9,757 bases of DNA from Kiritimatiellia bacterium. GTDB taxonomy: Bacteria; Verrucomicrobiota; Kiritimatiellia; RFP12; UBA3636. Each line of letters opens with the position of its first letter. Position 1 is the first letter of the stretch. Made by a program: the position numbers and the translations under genes. Positions 9,705-9,757 of this stretch are shown one piece after another. The DNA lies in NCBI GenBank assembly GCA_017476965.1, contig JAFUXX010000214.1, forward strand, positions 1-9,757, in the 5' to 3' direction. The notes beneath the pieces were generated by a model. It was not told the DNA's origin, did no database searches, and saw only the letters and a program-made list of their open reading frames with translations.

Positions 9705-9757
9705 ATGAAAACCATGGCAGACATCACGTTCCGCGAAAGGTTGCCGGATTACCGCAA
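9705..9757 (+). CDS. Start of a gene cut by the window end (partial)
   Basis: The frame from ATG 9705 reads MKTMADITFRERLPDYR and is open to the window end. ATG 9714 is an alternative start. GGAGG at 9698-9702 is too close to 9705 but acceptable, if slightly far, for 9714. After tail-assembly chaperones a tape-measure gene would be expected, but 17 residues do not allow a call. Confidence 0.5.
   Translation, partial: MKTMADITFRERLPDYR

Noticed and set aside
1..9757. CRISPR array, tRNA or rRNA genes
   Set aside because: No regularly spaced repeats of CRISPR type, no cloverleaf with a CCA-end context and no conserved rRNA stretches were seen by eye.

Overview
The window is GC-rich, densely packed DNA that looks like part of a prophage or phage-derived mobile element. 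The organism cannot be named from sequence alone. The GC-rich codon use, the mix of Shine-Dalgarno (SD) and apparently leaderless starts, and the PcfK/PcfJ and DUF3127 genes would fit a gut-type bacterium, possibly Verrucomicrobiota/Lentisphaerota-like; this is only a guess.

Layout. Bases 1-59 hold the last codons of an upstream gene. Bases 146-681 hold a hicB-hicA toxin-antitoxin pair behind a sigma70-like promoter. Bases 733-1260 form a less GC-rich cassette: a strong promoter, a 79-aa ribbon-helix-helix-like (RHH-like) protein, a 37-aa second RHH-like protein, and three exact copies of the 12-bp palindrome GGGTCTAGACCC, one of them between the -35 and -10 boxes. Bases 1248-2852 hold two consecutive cassettes. 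In each, a plus-strand membrane-protein ORF faces a minus-strand membrane-protein ORF tail to tail. The left borders of the two cassettes resemble each other, as do the right borders, but the contents differ.

Bases 2901-7655 are a compact plus-strand operon with start/stop overlaps or very short gaps at nearly every junction: excisionase/AlpA-like HTH protein, zinc-ribbon protein, unknown protein, ParB-like protein with a cysteine motif, PcfK-like, PcfJ-like and a DUF3127 OB-fold-like protein. This looks like an early or DNA-processing operon. A coding-looking stretch without a normal start follows (about 7657-7983).

From 8035 the genes look like virion or tail-assembly genes: two small proteins, a probable tail-assembly chaperone, and an overlapping ORF in the -1 frame. 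A minus-strand two-helix membrane protein with its own excellent promoter (9603-9289) is inserted before the next plus-strand gene, which begins at 9705 and runs off the window.

Regulation. Two layers are visible: the GGGTCTAGACCC palindromes around the RHH genes, and a TGACA-N3-TGTCA inverted repeat in a conserved 21-bp block before both the early operon (2857-2877) and the tail operon (7977-7997). Several starts lie only 7-10 nt after a TAnnnT box, which suggests leaderless mRNAs.
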